From: Zwartia hollandica
GTDB lineage: Bacteria; Pseudomonadota; Gammaproteobacteria; Burkholderiales; Burkholderiaceae_B
Reading direction: 5' to 3'
Length of the DNA: 64,000 nucleotides
Assembly (NCBI RefSeq): GCF_019923725.1
Contig: NZ_JAHXRI010000010.1
Location: 1 to 64,000 of the forward strand
Both the position numbers and the translations under genes were made by a program. Numbering within the stretch: the stretch's first letter is position 1; every line of letters begins with the position of its first letter. Shown here piece after piece: positions 8,464-17,616 of the stretch. The notes under the pieces are model-generated. The model was given only the letters and a program-made list of their open reading frames with translations. It did no database searches and was not told the origin of the DNA.

Positions 8464-10014
8464 TTAATTACTCGCCGGCTTCTCGAGTTGCTGCATGATC
8501 TGGTCGATCGAGAAGCTTGCCGCCTTTTGACGTGGTGGAAACTCTTTGAAGGTCGAGTAAAACTGCGCGACCATCTCTTGCGCTGGTACGAATAAGAACG
8601 CGTGATCGATCAACCAATCATAGTAAGTATTGGATGTTTGATCAGCGCGCTCGTACGGATCCAGCCGCAAGTTAAAGAGCTTAGGAACGCGCAGCGGTGT
8701 GAAAGGCTGTGCCCACAAACGCATCGTTCCTTTGGCTTCTTGCTCAGAGAAGACAACCTTCCAGTTGTCGTAACGCAAGGCTACAAGCTGACCATCATCG
8801 TTGAAGTAAAAGAACTCATTACGCGCACTCTTGCCCGACTTACCCGTCAGGTATGGCAACTGGTTGTAGCCATCAAGGTGCACCTTATAGTCTTTGGCAC
8901 CAACTTTTGTACCCTTCTTCAACTTCTCTTTGATCTGATCATCGCCTGCTGCGGCCACCAAAGTAGGCAACCAATCCAAGCCTGAAACGATACCGTTCGA
9001 AACCGAGCCTGGCTGAATCTTGCCTGGCCACTTGATCATGGCGGGGACACGATATGCACCTTCCCAGTTTGTGTTCTTCTCAGCGCGGAAAGGTGTCATG
9101 CCCGCGTCTGGCCATGAATTCATGTGCACGCCATTGTCGGTTGAGTAAATAACAATGGTGTTCTCGGCCAGACCAAGATCTTTGATCTTTTGCAATACAC
9201 GCCCTACCCGCTTGTCATGCTCGACCATCGCATCCGCGTACTCGCCTAGCCACTTGCCTGCCTGACCAGCAATCTTTGGATCAATGTGGGTACGAAAATG
9301 CATACCTGTGGTGTTGATCCACGTAAAGATTGGCTTGCCACTTTTTGCGCCGCGCTCAAGAAACTCGTTCGCGCCTGCCACGATCTCATCATCGATCGAT
9401 TGCATCCGCTTCTTTGTTAACGGTCCAGTGTTCTCGATTCCACCACCTGCTTTGCATTTCAAGACACCGCGTGGTCCATACTTCTTTTTGAACTCTGGGT
9501 CTTTGGGGTAGTCGCGGTGCTCTGGCTCCTCCTCAGCATTAAGATGGTAGAGATTGCCAAAGAACTCATCAAACCCATGATTACAAGGCAGATGCTCATC
9601 CCGGTCACCAAGGTGATTCTTACCGAATTGGCCCGTGACATAACCACGTGATTTGAGCAAGGTCGCAAGCGTTACGTCCTCTGTTTGCAAGCCAAGCTTC
9701 GCACCAGGTAAACCGACTTTCGACAAGCCAGTGCGCACAACGGCCTGACCCGTAATGAAAGACGAGCGACCCGCTGTCGAGCTTTGCTCAGCGTAATAGT
9801 CAGTAAACAGCATGCCATCTCGCGCAATGCTGTCAATATTAGGTGTGCGATAGCCGACCAAGCCGTTAGAGTAAGCCGAGATATTGCTCTGGCCGATATC
9901 ATCGCCCCAAATCACGACAATATTTGGCGGGCCCGCTGCAATGGTGGCCGTGGAGATCAAACCCGTCGCTAGCATCGCCGCCACGAGAGAGGATTTCTGA
10001 AATTTTTTAAGCAT
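8464..10014 (-). CDS. Secreted arylsulfatase-like enzyme, serine-type motif
   Basis: A 516-residue sulfatase-fold protein. After a signal peptide (MLKKFQKSSLVAAMLATGL...) it has NIVVIWGDDIGQSN (metal-binding aspartates), TPNIDSIARDG, GKNHLGD and YSTDNG. The modification motif reads SSTAGRSSFITG where classical enzymes have C/S-x-P-x-R, so the formylglycine precursor would be serine. The start at 10014 gives a normal signal peptide and has AGGA ten bases upstream; an ATG at 10047 adds 11 residues. Convergent with the hydantoin operon. Substrate unknown; a sulfate or phosphonate ester is likely. Confidence 0.85.
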   Translation of the reverse strand: MLKKFQKSSLVAAMLATGLISTATIAAGPPNIVVIWGDDIGQSNISAYSNGLVGYRTPNIDSIARDGMLFTDYYAEQSSTAGRSSFITGQAVVRTGLSKVGLPGAKLGLQTEDVTLATLLKSRGYVTGQFGKNHLGDRDEHLPCNHGFDEFFGNLYHLNAEEEPEHRDYPKDPEFKKKYGPRGVLKCKAGGGIENTGPLTKKRMQSIDDEIVAGANEFLERGAKSGKPIFTWINTTGMHFRTHIDPKIAGQAGKWLGEYADAMVEHDKRVGRVLQKIKDLGLAENTIVIYSTDNGVHMNSWPDAGMTPFRAEKNTNWEGAYRVPAMIKWPGKIQPGSVSNGIVSGLDWLPTLVAAAGDDQIKEKLKKGTKVGAKDYKVHLDGYNQLPYLTGKSGKSARNEFFYFNDDGQLVALRYDNWKVVFSEQEAKGTMRLWAQPFTPLRVPKLFNLRLDPYERADQTSNTYYDWLIDHAFLFVPAQEMVAQFYSTFKEFPPRQKAASFSIDQIMQQLEKPASN

Positions 10015-10108
10015 TTGAATCAAATCCTGAAGTTGGGTGACCAGCATCGAACGAAACCTAAGTTATTCCGTCTTTGCTTTTTTATGTGGTCAACCCTATT
10101 AAATTCCT

Positions 10109-10128
10109 TATTTCCAGAAAGGGAAATA
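10109..10128. promoter_or_regulatory. Inverted repeat upstream of the sulfatase
   Basis: Two perfect 7-bp arms, TATTTCC and GGAAATA, are separated by six bases. The repeat lies in the gap between the patatin gene and the sulfatase, about 95 bp before the sulfatase start. Its symmetry suggests a binding site for a dimeric regulator. There is no T-run next to it, so a terminator is less likely. Confidence 0.35.
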
Positions 10129-10152
10129 GACTAATTGGCGTATACAGCCCTC

Positions 10153-11583
10153 TCAATCATTTTTCTGAGGAATGCGCACACCCACATCTTTGATCAATCG
10201 CTGAAACTCGGGCGACGCCATGATGATTTTGCCTGCCGAGGCACGCAAGCGATCAACCGCTTCATCGGTCAGCACAAACGAAGTCGGCTGCTGATTTAAA
10301 TAAAACCGCTCTTCTTCGCTTTTGATTTGTTTGAAGGACACATCAATCGTGTAGATCTCTGCATTCGGCACTTTCATCAAGGACGCAATCGCAGGATCTT
10401 TGTTCGTCTTCATTGCGGCGGAGTCTCGAATCTTACGCAAAGCGTTCCAGCGCGCCGACGTATCCTTGAGCAACTCTACTGCTTCGTAAGAATAGTGATC
10501 GATCGGTGTGCCGGCGGCCTTGAGCAAGACAGTGAGACTATCAGGAGGACGCTCGCGCTCATCCCAATTAGTCTTGGGCTCAGATAAGGAGTTCACGACG
10601 AACACGATTACCCGACGTATGCGATCGAGTGAGGTTGAGGTGCCCGTGTCGTAGAGTGCTTCCATTAACTCAAGGGAGTCTAGAACACCACGCATGCCGA
10701 CGTTGTCTGAGACGCCGCCGTCTACAAGGTGAAGATATGGCTTTTTGGTGCTGTCACTTAAGCTATTTTCCGCCTGAATTGATCGCGTGGCTCGGGCCGC
10801 CGGGCGCTTGACGTTGCTATTATCTAAAAAAGGTGCCATCCATACAGGTGGCTTCCAACCACAACTCCCCCCATAATTGTTAAAAGTCACTGGCGACAGA
10901 ACCACGGGGACAGCTGAGGACGCCGCCGCAGCACGCGATAAGGGCACCGCACTCAAATCCGAGCACATGGTATCGAACACGCGTTGATTAAATACAAAGC
11001 GCGAACCAGTCGAAATATCGGTCGCAGATGCTACGACAAACGGACCCTTGCGCTTTGCAAGATCCCCAAAGGTTGCACCTTCAAACAAAATTTCATCGTA
11101 GAGTTGCGCGGCCAACTCGGACCTACCCCAACCACTTGAGGACAAACTCGGCCAATAAACAGGATTCAATACGCGCGAAACGATTTCTCCTTGCACATCA
11201 CGCTTAAGGAACCGTTTTTCGTATTCATCAAAGAGTTTGTCGCCATACAGGCCATAGGAAAGTGCTGTGAAGCTTCCCCCAGATACACCGGTGATCAAGC
11301 CAACGCTATCAAGCAAGCGCATCTTTTTGCCTTTTGGGCCAACCATCTCGGTGTTACGTAAAAATTCCAACACGCCATACGAGAAGGCAGCTGCCCGCGT
11401 GCCACCCCCTGAAAACGCTAGCACCACAAGGTTCTCTTGATCCTCTGCTTTGGCGTGCATGGTCTCAAAACGATACCCGGCATTGTCGTCGACGGTGGAT
11501 ACTTGCTTGTTCACTGGGCGTGAAGCACACCCAGTGAGTAGGATTACAGAAAAAAACAATGAAAAGAATTTAACGGATGTCAT
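10153..11583 (-). CDS. Patatin-like phospholipase lipoprotein
   Basis: The 476-residue protein carries a lipoprotein signal peptide with the lipobox LTGC (about residues 17-20). The patatin motifs follow in order: the oxyanion loop SGGGTRAAAF, the nucleophile elbow GVSGGS and the catalytic-dyad aspartate in LVDGGVSDN. It should be a serine lipid acyl hydrolase anchored in the envelope. The gene follows the VWA gene 11614-12678 on the same strand after 30 bases, so it is probably co-transcribed with it. The target lipid is not known. Confidence 0.9.
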   Translation of the reverse strand: MTSVKFFSLFFSVILLTGCASRPVNKQVSTVDDNAGYRFETMHAKAEDQENLVVLAFSGGGTRAAAFSYGVLEFLRNTEMVGPKGKKMRLLDSVGLITGVSGGSFTALSYGLYGDKLFDEYEKRFLKRDVQGEIVSRVLNPVYWPSLSSSGWGRSELAAQLYDEILFEGATFGDLAKRKGPFVVASATDISTGSRFVFNQRVFDTMCSDLSAVPLSRAAAASSAVPVVLSPVTFNNYGGSCGWKPPVWMAPFLDNSNVKRPAARATRSIQAENSLSDSTKKPYLHLVDGGVSDNVGMRGVLDSLELMEALYDTGTSTSLDRIRRVIVFVVNSLSEPKTNWDERERPPDSLTVLLKAAGTPIDHYSYEAVELLKDTSARWNALRKIRDSAAMKTNKDPAIASLMKVPNAEIYTIDVSFKQIKSEEERFYLNQQPTSFVLTDEAVDRLRASAGKIIMASPEFQRLIKDVGVRIPQKND

Positions 11584-11613
11584 GAAGGGCGAATTAAAAA
11601 AACAAGATGAATG

Positions 11614-12678
11614 TTATGGACTGCGTCGAAACCATAGCAGAGAAAGAATGAATGCCAACAACACAAAGACGAAGCTTACCCCTCCAAAAAGAGAGGTGAT
11701 CTCTGTTTCGCGTCGCTCTAACGAAAACTTGCTAGATAGATGCTGATAAACCTTTGTTAAATCACTTGAGTTTTCAGCACGAAAAAACTCTGCCTCAGTG
11801 ATACCTGCAATCGCTTGCAAAGACCGTTCATCGACCTGAGCATAGAAATTACTGCCACCCCATCCTGGAATAAATCCACCGGCCGTCCCGAACGCAACGG
11901 TATAGACGCGAACGCCACGCTCTGCAGCCTGCTTCGCTGCTGCGAAGGGATCAGGACCGTGCGTACGACGTCCATCCGAAATCAAAATAATGGCACCGTT
12001 GCTATATGATCCTGGCGGCACAGCAGCGCTCGGGCGATTTTTACTGACGGGTGGTGAAGGCTTGGCCGATGGTAAGGGAAACCCGTCACCCCAGGCTCCA
12101 AAGTTCTCACCATAGATCGTGGCTTGCAAGTCCACACCCGATTCAGGCAGCAAGGTGGCAAGCGAAAGTAACAAGCCACTTCCCGTCGCGGTCCCTCGCT
12201 GCAGTCGAAAACGATCGATGGCCTCTAACAATATCTCTCGGTTGTCCGTCACTTGCTGGACAACTTGAGCGGTGCCCGCAAACGTGACCACACCCACACG
12301 AATGTTATTTGGCAATTCTCGTAAGAATTCTTTAATTGTTACTTGTGCTGCTTGAATACGATTGGGTTCAACGTCCTCTGCCAGCATGCTGCGCGACACG
12401 TCAACTGCCAAAACAATTGTCATATAGTCTGCCGGCAAAGTGACCTGCATGACAGGTCGCGTCAAGCCAAAACAGGCGATCAAGAGCCCAATCCAGAGCA
12501 AAGCGGGTGGTGTATGACGCCGCCAGGCGCCTCGCGGCCCAAGGGCCTGACGCACCATCGCTACGTTTGAAAAAACCACCGCCTCCCGGCGTTTTCGACG
12601 CAGCAGCCATACATACCCCAATGGCAGACATGCCATCACGGCAAAGCACCATAAAAATTCTGGCCAAATAAAGCGCAT
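11614..12678 (-). CDS. VWA-domain membrane protein (BatA-like), copy 1
   Basis: A 354-residue protein with two N-terminal membrane segments, a von Willebrand A domain with an intact metal site (AVDVSRSM, then the T and D positions) and a C-terminal membrane segment. This is the BatA/BatB plan. The second VWA protein of the cluster (15708-16772) has exactly the same length and clearly similar sequence, for example SRIEAAQATIKKF against NRIQAAQVTIKEF, so the two are duplicates. The ATG at 12678 is chosen over 12708 because it gives MRFIWPEFLW and clears the palindrome. Divergent from the MoxR operon. Confidence 0.88.
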   Translation of the reverse strand: MRFIWPEFLWCFAVMACLPLGYVWLLRRKRREAVVFSNVAMVRQALGPRGAWRRHTPPALLWIGLLIACFGLTRPVMQVTLPADYMTIVLAVDVSRSMLAEDVEPNRIQAAQVTIKEFLRELPNNIRVGVVTFAGTAQVVQQVTDNREILLEAIDRFRLQRGTATGSGLLLSLATLLPESGVDLQATIYGENFGAWGDGFPLPSAKPSPPVSKNRPSAAVPPGSYSNGAIILISDGRRTHGPDPFAAAKQAAERGVRVYTVAFGTAGGFIPGWGGSNFYAQVDERSLQAIAGITEAEFFRAENSSDLTKVYQHLSSKFSLERRETEITSLFGGVSFVFVLLAFILSLLWFRRSP

Positions 12679-12697
12679 AAGCCTAGTCTCGGCGGTA

Positions 12698-12717
12698 TGA
12701 TAAATCACACTTTATCA
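12698..12717. promoter_or_regulatory. 20-bp palindrome between divergent VWA and protease operons
   Basis: Perfect inverted repeat TGATAAA-TCACAC-TTTATCA. It lies almost midway between the two divergent start codons (12678 and 12742), so one dimeric regulator bound here could control both operons. No regulator gene is adjacent. AT-rich arms could also contribute to overlapping -10 elements. Confidence 0.5.
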
Positions 12718-12741
12718 CCGCTTGCGGGAATTGAGTCCATT

Positions 12742-13656
12742 ATGAAACGAACCGCACTATACAGCCGTCGTTTAGACTCCTTGCCGAAGCAAGATGAGCC
12801 CAGCTGGGACTCGTCACAGGATCACCTCCCTGCGCTAAATAAGAAAAAACGCTACCGAATAAACCGCAGACAAGTCGAGCGCGCTTTCCTTCTGTCCTTA
12901 GGCATCTTGCTCGGTATCGTTGCAATTTTGGGTTTTAACCATCAAAACCAAGCTCTCAATGCCTTAACGCAAGAGCAAATCGACGCGGCCGTATTGCACA
13001 CACTGAGCACGAAAGATTTGCCCTCGCGTACGACGCGTGCGGCCACCTTAATCGCGCCCTCAATCGTCAGAATCAGGACTGATATTTTTGCAGCCTCAGG
13101 CGGGACCCAGGTTTTTGATGGTGAGCTTGGCGTTGGTACCGGAATTGTGATTAAGGATGATGGGACCATACTGACTAATCTGCATGTTGTGGCAAATGCG
13201 CCTCGACTCATCGTCACTTTCGCGGATGGCATGGAATCGCCAGCGGTCATCATTTCAGCACAGAAAGACAAAGACCTAGCTGTGATTAAACCAACCAACA
13301 TCCCAGATGATCTCGAACCAGCCACACTAGGCTCGAGCAAAAATATTATGGTGGGCGATGAAATAGCAGTTGTTGGGTATCCCTTCGGGCTTGGACCGTC
13401 GGTTTCAGCGGGGGTGATATCTGGGTTAAATCGCGAATATAAGCCGACAGAAAACTTAACACTAAAGGGCTTAATTCAATTTGACGCTGCCGCTAATCCA
13501 GGCAACTCAGGCGGTCCATTAATCAATATGTCTGGAGAAGTACTTGGCATTGTGACTGCGATTCTAAATCCAACAAAGGCAAAGACCTTTGCAGGAATTG
13601 GCTTCGCAATCACGATCGAAAGTGCCGGAGATAGCTTAGGTATCCCACCATTTTAA
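12742..13656 (+). CDS. Membrane-anchored trypsin-like serine protease, no PDZ
   Basis: The 304-residue protein has a basic cytoplasmic N-terminus of about 45 residues, one membrane segment (about 48-64) and a periplasmic S1C/HtrA-type protease domain. The triad is His148 (TNLHVV), Asp178 (DKDLAVI) and Ser256 (NPGNSGGPL). It stops right after the second barrel (GIGFAITIESAGDSLG), where DegP/DegS proteins continue into PDZ domains; none is present. The ATG at 12742 has GAG six bases before it. First gene of the MoxR-DUF58-VWA operon. Confidence 0.88.
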   Translation: MKRTALYSRRLDSLPKQDEPSWDSSQDHLPALNKKKRYRINRRQVERAFLLSLGILLGIVAILGFNHQNQALNALTQEQIDAAVLHTLSTKDLPSRTTRAATLIAPSIVRIRTDIFAASGGTQVFDGELGVGTGIVIKDDGTILTNLHVVANAPRLIVTFADGMESPAVIISAQKDKDLAVIKPTNIPDDLEPATLGSSKNIMVGDEIAVVGYPFGLGPSVSAGVISGLNREYKPTENLTLKGLIQFDAAANPGNSGGPLINMSGEVLGIVTAILNPTKAKTFAGIGFAITIESAGDSLGIPPF

Positions 13657-13679
13657 ACACCGTGTTTGAGGGCATCACA

Positions 13680-14711
13680 ATGCAAGAATCAGAGATTTGG
13701 AGCGCTGGTCGACCCACTCAGCCAATCGCAGAGGCCGCCTCCTTGATGGAGCGCGTGCTCTTCGAAGTCAAGCGCGTCGTGGTCGGTCAAGATGTCTTTC
13801 TAGAAAGAATGTTGATCGCAATATTGGCTCAAGGCCACCTTCTGATTGAAGGTGTGCCTGGCTTGGCAAAAACATTGACCGTAAATACCTTAGCCAAAAC
13901 GATTCAAGGATCGTTTAAGCGCATTCAATTTACGCCAGATCTTTTACCTGCTGACCTAGTGGGTACACAGATCTTTAATCAAAAAGAGAGCGAGTTCAGC
14001 ACTGTACTCGGTCCCGTCTTTACAAACTTACTCCTTGCAGACGAAATCAATAGAGCTCCCGCTAAGGTTCAAAGCGCGCTATTAGAAGTGATGCAAGAGC
14101 GACAGGTCACAATCGCCGGAACGTCGCACAAAGTACCCTCGCCCTTTCTAGTGATGGCGACACAAAACCCAATCGAAACAGAGGGCACCTACCCCCTTCC
14201 CGAGGCACAAGTCGATCGCTTCATGATGAAAGTACAAATCGGCTATCCAAGCGACTCTGAAGAGTTTGTCATTGTGCAACGCGTCATTGGAGACCCTATC
14301 CACGTGAGTCCCGTGGCTTCAACAGAGCAGCTTCAAGCACTGCAAGCGCAGAGCCGCCAGGGTTATGTTGATCCTGCACTCATTGAGTACGCGGTCAGAA
14401 TTGTTGCTGCTACCCGAGATCCAAAACGAAGTGGGCTCGCAGAGTTAGAGCGATTCATCACTTTTGGAGCAAGTCCTCGCGCAACGATCGGTTTAATTGA
14501 AGGCGCAAGGGCACTAGGCTTCTTGCGCGGACGAGCATACGTTCTACCTCAAGATGTTGTTGATCTTGCCTTTGACGTGCTTAGGCATCGAATCGTCTTA
14601 TCGTACGAAGCGCTCGCCGAGGGAATTACAGCCGACGAGATTATTAGACAAATTTTAAAGGCCGTCCCTCGACCAGAGAAACCGCTTGAGAACCATGTTC
14701 AACTTCCTTAG
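13680..14711 (+). CDS. MoxR-family AAA+ ATPase
   Basis: A 343-residue AAA_3 ATPase with Walker A GVPGLAKT, Walker B LLADEINRAP, the MATQNPIETEGTYPLPEAQ(L/V)DRF sensor region and the lid domain. MoxR proteins act as chaperones for VWA-domain partners and metal insertion. The ATG at 13680 has GAGGG seven bases upstream; the GTG at 13662 is less likely. It starts 24 bases after the protease and overlaps the DUF58 gene by 17 bases. Confidence 0.93.
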   Translation: MQESEIWSAGRPTQPIAEAASLMERVLFEVKRVVVGQDVFLERMLIAILAQGHLLIEGVPGLAKTLTVNTLAKTIQGSFKRIQFTPDLLPADLVGTQIFNQKESEFSTVLGPVFTNLLLADEINRAPAKVQSALLEVMQERQVTIAGTSHKVPSPFLVMATQNPIETEGTYPLPEAQVDRFMMKVQIGYPSDSEEFVIVQRVIGDPIHVSPVASTEQLQALQAQSRQGYVDPALIEYAVRIVAATRDPKRSGLAELERFITFGASPRATIGLIEGARALGFLRGRAYVLPQDVVDLAFDVLRHRIVLSYEALAEGITADEIIRQILKAVPRPEKPLENHVQLP

Positions 14712-15711
14712 GCGGTTTGCGAAGTCACCTACCGTTGACGTGACCCCGCCGCCCTTCAATCCCGATCTGTTTTTACGACAGCTCGAGTGGACGGCTGTTC
14801 GTAAATTAGACGGTCAATTGCAAGGGGACTATCGAACACTCTTTCGCGGTGCGGGGCTGATGCTCGCAGACCTCAGAGAGTATCAAATGCATGACGATGT
14901 GCGTCACATTGATTGGAATGTGACTGCGCGGATGCGTACCCCATACGTGCGTGAGCACGAAGAAGACCGCGAGATCTCAATCTGGTTTCTTGTCGATCTT
15001 ACCGGATCTATTCATTTTGGCTCCAGCGCAGTGACCAAGCAACAACTAGCAATGAATTTTGTAGCAGTGTTGGCGCGGCTATTTACACGTCATGGGAATC
15101 GTGTTGGCGCAATTCTTTACGCGGGACCTTCATCACAGGCGTCGCTTGTTATTCCAGTGCGATCTGGCCGAAAGCAGGTTTTACATATCATCGAACAGAT
15201 GCATCAGTTGTCTGAAAAAAAACCACAAGGCGAGACAAGCCTGAGTGATTTATTCCAACTGGCTAGCATGGCGATCAAGCGTAGATCCACTGTATTTGTC
15301 ATATCAGACTTCATCAGTTCGCCGGGCTGGGATAAGCCGATACATCAGCTTTCGAATCGTCATGATGTGATCGCCGCTAGACTCTTAGATCCAGCCGAGA
15401 ACGAACTACCAGCCTCTGGAATCATGCTGATCCAAGATAGTGAAACGGGTGAACAAGTATTTGTCGACTCGGAAGACAAGGGCTTTCGGCAACGATTTAT
15501 CGAACATGCCGAGGCACATGCAACACGCCTCTCACACATCTTCGCGCAATCTAGCGTGGACTGTATCGAGTTAGACACGTCGGAGTCTGTTCACGACGCA
15601 TTAATGCGTTATTTACTTTTAAGAAAACGTAAAGTGTCGCTTACGCGTGGCTCAAGCTTGCACAACAGCACCGCGAATCAGTCGCACGTTCAGCAGAATA
15701 AAAAAATATGA
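14695..15711 (+). CDS. DUF58 domain protein
   Basis: The 338-residue protein has the DUF58 hallmark region YQMHDDVRHIDWNVTARM followed by a VWA-like fold with a degenerate metal site (LVDLTGSIHFGS). DUF58 proteins are regular partners of MoxR ATPases in Bat-type operons. No membrane segment is seen, so it should be cytoplasmic. It begins inside the 3' end of moxR and its stop overlaps the next start by four bases, which indicates coupled translation. Confidence 0.92.
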   Translation: MFNFLRRFAKSPTVDVTPPPFNPDLFLRQLEWTAVRKLDGQLQGDYRTLFRGAGLMLADLREYQMHDDVRHIDWNVTARMRTPYVREHEEDREISIWFLVDLTGSIHFGSSAVTKQQLAMNFVAVLARLFTRHGNRVGAILYAGPSSQASLVIPVRSGRKQVLHIIEQMHQLSEKKPQGETSLSDLFQLASMAIKRRSTVFVISDFISSPGWDKPIHQLSNRHDVIAARLLDPAENELPASGIMLIQDSETGEQVFVDSEDKGFRQRFIEHAEAHATRLSHIFAQSSVDCIELDTSESVHDALMRYLLLRKRKVSLTRGSSLHNSTANQSHVQQNKKI

Positions 15712-16772
15712 TTGCGTTGAACTCAATCAGCTTTCTATGGCCTCAACTTCTTTGGCTTTTGTTTATTTTGCCGCTTCTCTGTGGCATCTACCTTTTCACT
15801 AACATCCGCTACCATCACGCACAGACGTTTGGTCAGCCCCGTCTTTCAGGACCTAAGAGTCGTACAAGATGGCGCAACACAATCGTAGCGGCGCTTATAC
15901 TCATCGGCCTAGCGCTCTTGATCCTGAGTCTAGCCAGGCCCAGAGCGGCCCTTTTGCTTCCGACTCGCCTGGACAGCATTATGGTAGCAATCGACACATC
16001 AGGCAGTATGGCGGCTACCGATATTGCTCCCAGTCGAATTGAAGCGGCACAGGCCACAATAAAGAAATTTATCGGAGCTCAGCCACCCAACATGAAGGTC
16101 GGTGTCGTGACGATAGCAAGCACAGCGGCTATTGCGCAGGCACCTACAACGGATCGAGACGATTTGTATCGGACCATCGAGAGCCTGCCCTTACAAGCGG
16201 GCTCCGCTGTGGGCAGCGGCATTCTGATTGCGCTTAGTGAACTTATTACTGGAAGCGGCCTGGACGTACAAAAAATCCTAACAGAGTCAAACCGCTCTAC
16301 TGGACCGACCGACTCCGGTCAACCGCTTGATCTCACTCCGCGCCCAAAGGCCGCCTTAAGAGTTCCGCCTGGCTCAAATAAATCAGCAGCGATCGTGTTG
16401 ATCTCCGATGGTCAGAGTAATTTTGGACCAGACCCATTGAAGATGGCTCAACTCGCTGCCGATTTTGGGGTGCGCATCTATACCGTCGGGATGGGTACGC
16501 CAGAAGGTGTTGTCTTAAAAGCCCAAGGCGTCTCAATGCGCGTCAAACTCGACGAGGCACTACTTAAAAATATTTCCGAACTTACCTTGGGTAATTACTA
16601 TCGGGCAACCAATGACATGGACCTGACAAGTATTTATCAATCCTTGTCCAAGACAATTAGACTTGAGCGCCATCAAGTCACTGAGGTTTCTGCTATTTTT
16701 CTGGCATTAAGCGTACTCTTTCTGCTCATTGCCGCGCTCATATCGATTAACCATCGCGGCCGAATAATCTAA
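15708..16772 (+). CDS. VWA-domain membrane protein (BatA/BatB-like), copy 2
   Basis: A 354-residue protein with two N-terminal membrane helices, a VWA domain with metal-site motif AIDTSGSM and a C-terminal helix. It is the last gene of the protease-MoxR-DUF58 operon. The region between the VWA core strands holds a proline- and glycine-rich insert also present in the divergent copy. The two VWA proteins might form a hetero-oligomer; this is inference. Confidence 0.9.
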   Translation: MIALNSISFLWPQLLWLLFILPLLCGIYLFTNIRYHHAQTFGQPRLSGPKSRTRWRNTIVAALILIGLALLILSLARPRAALLLPTRLDSIMVAIDTSGSMAATDIAPSRIEAAQATIKKFIGAQPPNMKVGVVTIASTAAIAQAPTTDRDDLYRTIESLPLQAGSAVGSGILIALSELITGSGLDVQKILTESNRSTGPTDSGQPLDLTPRPKAALRVPPGSNKSAAIVLISDGQSNFGPDPLKMAQLAADFGVRIYTVGMGTPEGVVLKAQGVSMRVKLDEALLKNISELTLGNYYRATNDMDLTSIYQSLSKTIRLERHQVTEVSAIFLALSVLFLLIAALISINHRGRII

Positions 16773-16783
16773 TAGGAGCCCTT

Positions 16784-17545
16784 ATGGATCTGGGAATCAA
16801 AGGTAAAACAGCAATGATCACGGCCTGTAGTTCTGGGCTCGGACAAAGTATTGCTCAGCGTTTGGCCATGGAGGGCTGTAACCTCACCTTACTGTCGCGC
16901 TCGGCTGAGAAGCTGGAGTCCTTAGCATGTGAGCTGCGATCGAAGTATGGTGTAGAAGCGATCGCGATTCCTGGAGACATGACGCGCGAGCATGATATGG
17001 AACATTTCACTCAAGTAACCCAAGAAAAACTAGGCGGGCCTGACATTTTAATTTTGAACACCGGACGTCCACCACTAAAAATGACCACGGTCTTGGGTGA
17101 AACCGATGCACAACGATGGGAGCAGGCTTACCAGACACAACTGTTAGCGGCAACAATTGCCGTTCGCGTGATTGTGCCCAAGATGGTCGGTCGCGGATGG
17201 GGACGCATTGTCGGAGTCACGTCTGCCTCTGTTGCGCGACCAATGACCAATCACGCGCTATCTACCGTATATCGCGCAGGTGTAACGGCCCTCCTCAAGC
17301 ATCTTGCAAACGAAATTGCACAGCACCAAATTACCGTCAACACCGTGCAACCGTCCTCAATCCGCACCACTTCATTGGCTTCCTCTTATGACATGAGCGA
17401 ACGCATCAAACGCATACCGTTGGGCAGGCTCGGCACACCTGAGGAATTCGCTGCAACAGTCGCATATTTGGTTTCCGAGCCAGCCGGTTTTATTACCGGT
17501 ACCCATTTATTGATTGATGGTGGCATGGCGAGTAGCCTCCAATAG
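16784..17545 (+). CDS. SDR-family oxidoreductase, atypical active site
   Basis: The 253-residue protein has a Rossmann fold of the short-chain dehydrogenase type (TACSSGLGQSIAQRLA, LILNTG, ITVNTVQP, GTHLLIDGGMA). The serine region is GVTSAS, but the YxxxK catalytic pair is absent: the segment reads LSTVYRAGV, as in a known subgroup that has LSNxxRAG there. It follows the VWA gene by 11 bases, with an AGGAG site before it. It may belong functionally with the Bug/monooxygenase genes downstream. Substrate unknown. Confidence 0.85.
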   Translation: MDLGIKGKTAMITACSSGLGQSIAQRLAMEGCNLTLLSRSAEKLESLACELRSKYGVEAIAIPGDMTREHDMEHFTQVTQEKLGGPDILILNTGRPPLKMTTVLGETDAQRWEQAYQTQLLAATIAVRVIVPKMVGRGWGRIVGVTSASVARPMTNHALSTVYRAGVTALLKHLANEIAQHQITVNTVQPSSIRTTSLASSYDMSERIKRIPLGRLGTPEEFAATVAYLVSEPAGFITGTHLLIDGGMASSLQ

Positions 17546-17616
17546 CTGGCAAATGATTAAAGACTAGCTTAGGTAGCGACTCAGGCCCCCGAAGGCTTCC
17601 CAATTTGAGATCCACA

